Shown piece by piece: positions 62,960 to 64,000 of a DNA stretch of 64,000 nt. The position numbers were made by a program, and so were the translations under genes. Numbering within the stretch: position 1 is the first letter of the stretch; every line of letters starts with the position of its first letter. The notes under the pieces were generated by a model. That model was given only the letters and a program-made list of their open reading frames with translations, made no database searches and was not told the origin of the DNA. The DNA is from Streptomyces sp. NBC_01460 (GTDB lineage: Bacteria; Actinomycetota; Actinomycetes; Streptomycetales; Streptomycetaceae), in assembly GCF_036227405.1 (NCBI RefSeq), contig NZ_CP109473.1, positions 7,378,001-7,442,000 on the forward strand, given 5' to 3'.

Positions 62960-63268
62960 ATGGCTGACGGCATCATCGATGTGCAGTACTCCACGGTCCG
63001 TAACGCGATCGAGGAGCTGAAGGGTCAGACGCAGCAGATCATCACGACCCTCAACAACCTGGAGGACGAGCTGAGGCCGCTCGTGACCTCCTGGGAGGGT
63101 GACGACCAGCAGATGTACCGCGGAGTCCAGGCCGAGTGGGACCAGGCCACGAAGAACATGGCGCTGCTCCTCGGCGACAGCGGCGAGCTGGTGCAGAGCA
63201 TCCACGACAACCACTCCCGTGACGAGCGCAAGAGCGCCGACAACTGGGGCAGTGTGCGCGCCCGCTAG
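62960..63268 (+). CDS. WXG100-family protein, partner
   Basis: 102 residues, ATG 62960 after GAGAGGAGC. WXG as SWEG (W45-G47) in a helical hairpin (IEELKGQTQQIITTLNNLED / QAEWDQATKNMALLLGDSGE). Presumed heterodimer partner of the 111-residue protein 90 bp upstream. T7SS export signals of the YxxxD/E type usually sit in one partner's C-terminal tail; here the tail NHSRDERKSADNWGSVRAR does not show an obvious one. Confidence 0.92.
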   Translation: MADGIIDVQYSTVRNAIEELKGQTQQIITTLNNLEDELRPLVTSWEGDDQQMYRGVQAEWDQATKNMALLLGDSGELVQSIHDNHSRDERKSADNWGSVRAR

Positions 63269-63403
63269 AGCCCGGCCGGGGCTTGCCCTTCGCATGGACG
63301 GAGGGCGGGCCCCGGTCACGTCTCACGCCGGCCGGCCGGCCGCACAGGCCCGCCCCCGGCCGCCCGTATCCCTGTCCGGCACCGAACCGCAGGAGGACGT
63401 CCC

Positions 63404-63868
63404 ATGGCTGGTGAGAAGGCCGACGTCAAGCATTTTGACCTCAAGCAGATGGAGAGCTTCCGCGACAACGAGGTGCAGCCGGTGTACACCGCCGCGAAGA
63501 AGCACCGGGAGGACGGGGACGGGGAGCACATCCGGCCGCTCGGACATCTCGTCGACGGGCACACCACGCCGGACAACCTCGCCCAGGACAAACAGCTCCT
63601 GCGCATCGGCAAGATGGTCACCGAGCCCCTGGTGTCGGGACCGAAGCTGATCGCCGGTGTCCGCACGGCGGCCGAGGCGATCGACAAGCTGCTGGGTGAC
63701 CAGATGGACCTCTTCAAGGAGCTCAAGGAAGCGCTCACCGACACGATCGAAGAGGCCAACAAGACCAAGGACAAGAACCTCGACGCGATCGACGCGCAGA
63801 CACTGCTGCAGACGTTCGAGGAGGTCGACACGCTCACCAGCGGTTCGTCGGGTGAGGAAACCACCTAG
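63404..63868 (+). CDS. T7SS-locus protein of unknown function
   Basis: 154 residues, ATG 63404 with GCAGGAGGACG upstream. All-helical, charged and without membrane segment or signal peptide. It has a possible central WxG-less hairpin (LLRIGKMVTEPLVSGPKLIA, AAEAIDKLLGDQMDLFKELK) and a Thr/Glu-rich tail. Same strand and spacing as the WXG100 pair (135 bp after the second). An Esx-like third substrate, chaperone or adaptor are all possible, but no family is recognised. Confidence 0.6.
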   Translation: MAGEKADVKHFDLKQMESFRDNEVQPVYTAAKKHREDGDGEHIRPLGHLVDGHTTPDNLAQDKQLLRIGKMVTEPLVSGPKLIAGVRTAAEAIDKLLGDQMDLFKELKEALTDTIEEANKTKDKNLDAIDAQTLLQTFEEVDTLTSGSSGEETT

Positions 63869-64000
63869 GCCGACGCGTCCCCACCCGTGAGCCCCCCTGC
63901 GGCCCGGGGTTCCACCCGCGTGACGGACGCCCTTCCCCGAAGCCGCACGAAGACGCTGTGCGCCGACATGCAGGACACCTGACCAGAAAGAGTTCCCGGT
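63869..64000. other. Right-edge intergenic segment
   Basis: 132 bp after the last gene. No terminator stem or gene start is certain. The purine-rich agaaagag at the edge could precede the next gene outside the window. Confidence 0.3.

Overview
The window is high-GC (roughly 70% or more) actinobacterial chromosome and looks like Streptomyces. The evidence is pervasive GTG/TTG starts, 4-bp ATGA/GTGA gene overlaps, a conservon, an actinobacterial type VII secretion (ESX) locus, LAxTG sortase-substrate anchoring and a typical spread of sugar ABC transporters and two-component systems. No rRNA, CRISPR array, IS element or phage gene was recognised. All function calls come from reading the sequence, with no database search.

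Layout. (1) 1-4000: the tail of an unidentified gene, then a complete four-gene conservon (sensor-kinase-like CvnA, roadblock CvnB, DUF742 CvnC, GTPase CvnD). (2) 4000-9000: a large exported ThuA/PQQ-type dehydrogenase/PKD/CBM fusion with a LacI-type palindrome upstream, and a split transketolase (two subunits) behind a MerR/SoxR-type operator. (3) 9058-9131: tRNA-Pro(GGG) with a terminator; an identical copy lies at 43288-43361. (4) 9300-17100: a LAATG sortase substrate, a DUF2510 protein, a SMI1-like protein, an ArsR/MFS pair with a clear palindromic operator, a frameshifted MarR remnant, and a NarL-type two-component system. (5) 17100-21000: a FadR-type regulator with the L-lactate utilisation operon lutABC; matched operators lie before both units. 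(6) 21100-23000: two secreted proteins, one with fascin-like repeats. (7) 23400-30870: a minus-strand carbohydrate-uptake and catabolic cluster (DeoR/LacI hybrid regulator, Tat-type lipoprotein binding protein, two permeases, 2-hydroxyacid dehydrogenase, DUF2264 protein) with no ATPase of its own. (8) 31000-43240: TauE/SafE exporter, APC permease, a kinase plus two FAD enzymes resembling a GlpK/GlpA/GlpB module, small membrane proteins, DUF309, and a STAND-type ATPase lacking the usual LuxR helix-turn-helix. (9) 43800-47250: a three-gene secondary-metabolism-like group (acyl-CoA oxidase, Fe(II)/2OG oxygenase, type II thioesterase).

(10) 47700-64000: a type VII secretion locus. On the plus strand it has a T7SS-associated protein, a membrane-anchored ricin-type lectin, a beta-helix/double-AAA EccA-like protein and a mycosin-like protease. 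EccC follows on the minus strand. EccD, EccB, two WXG100 proteins and a 154-residue partner are on the plus strand again. A perfect 25-bp inverted repeat separates the mycosin from eccC. EccC and EccD are transcribed divergently from a 408-bp region. EccC (three ATPase domains), EccB and EccD would form the membrane machine, the WXG100 pair are the likely substrates, and the AAA, lectin and mycosin proteins are accessory. EccE was not seen.

The most unusual items are the beta-helix/AAA fusion and the degenerate mycosin within the T7SS locus, the redox-type operator in front of the transketolase pair, the acyl-CoA oxidase/2OG oxygenase/thioesterase trio next to a tRNA, and the Glp-like module.
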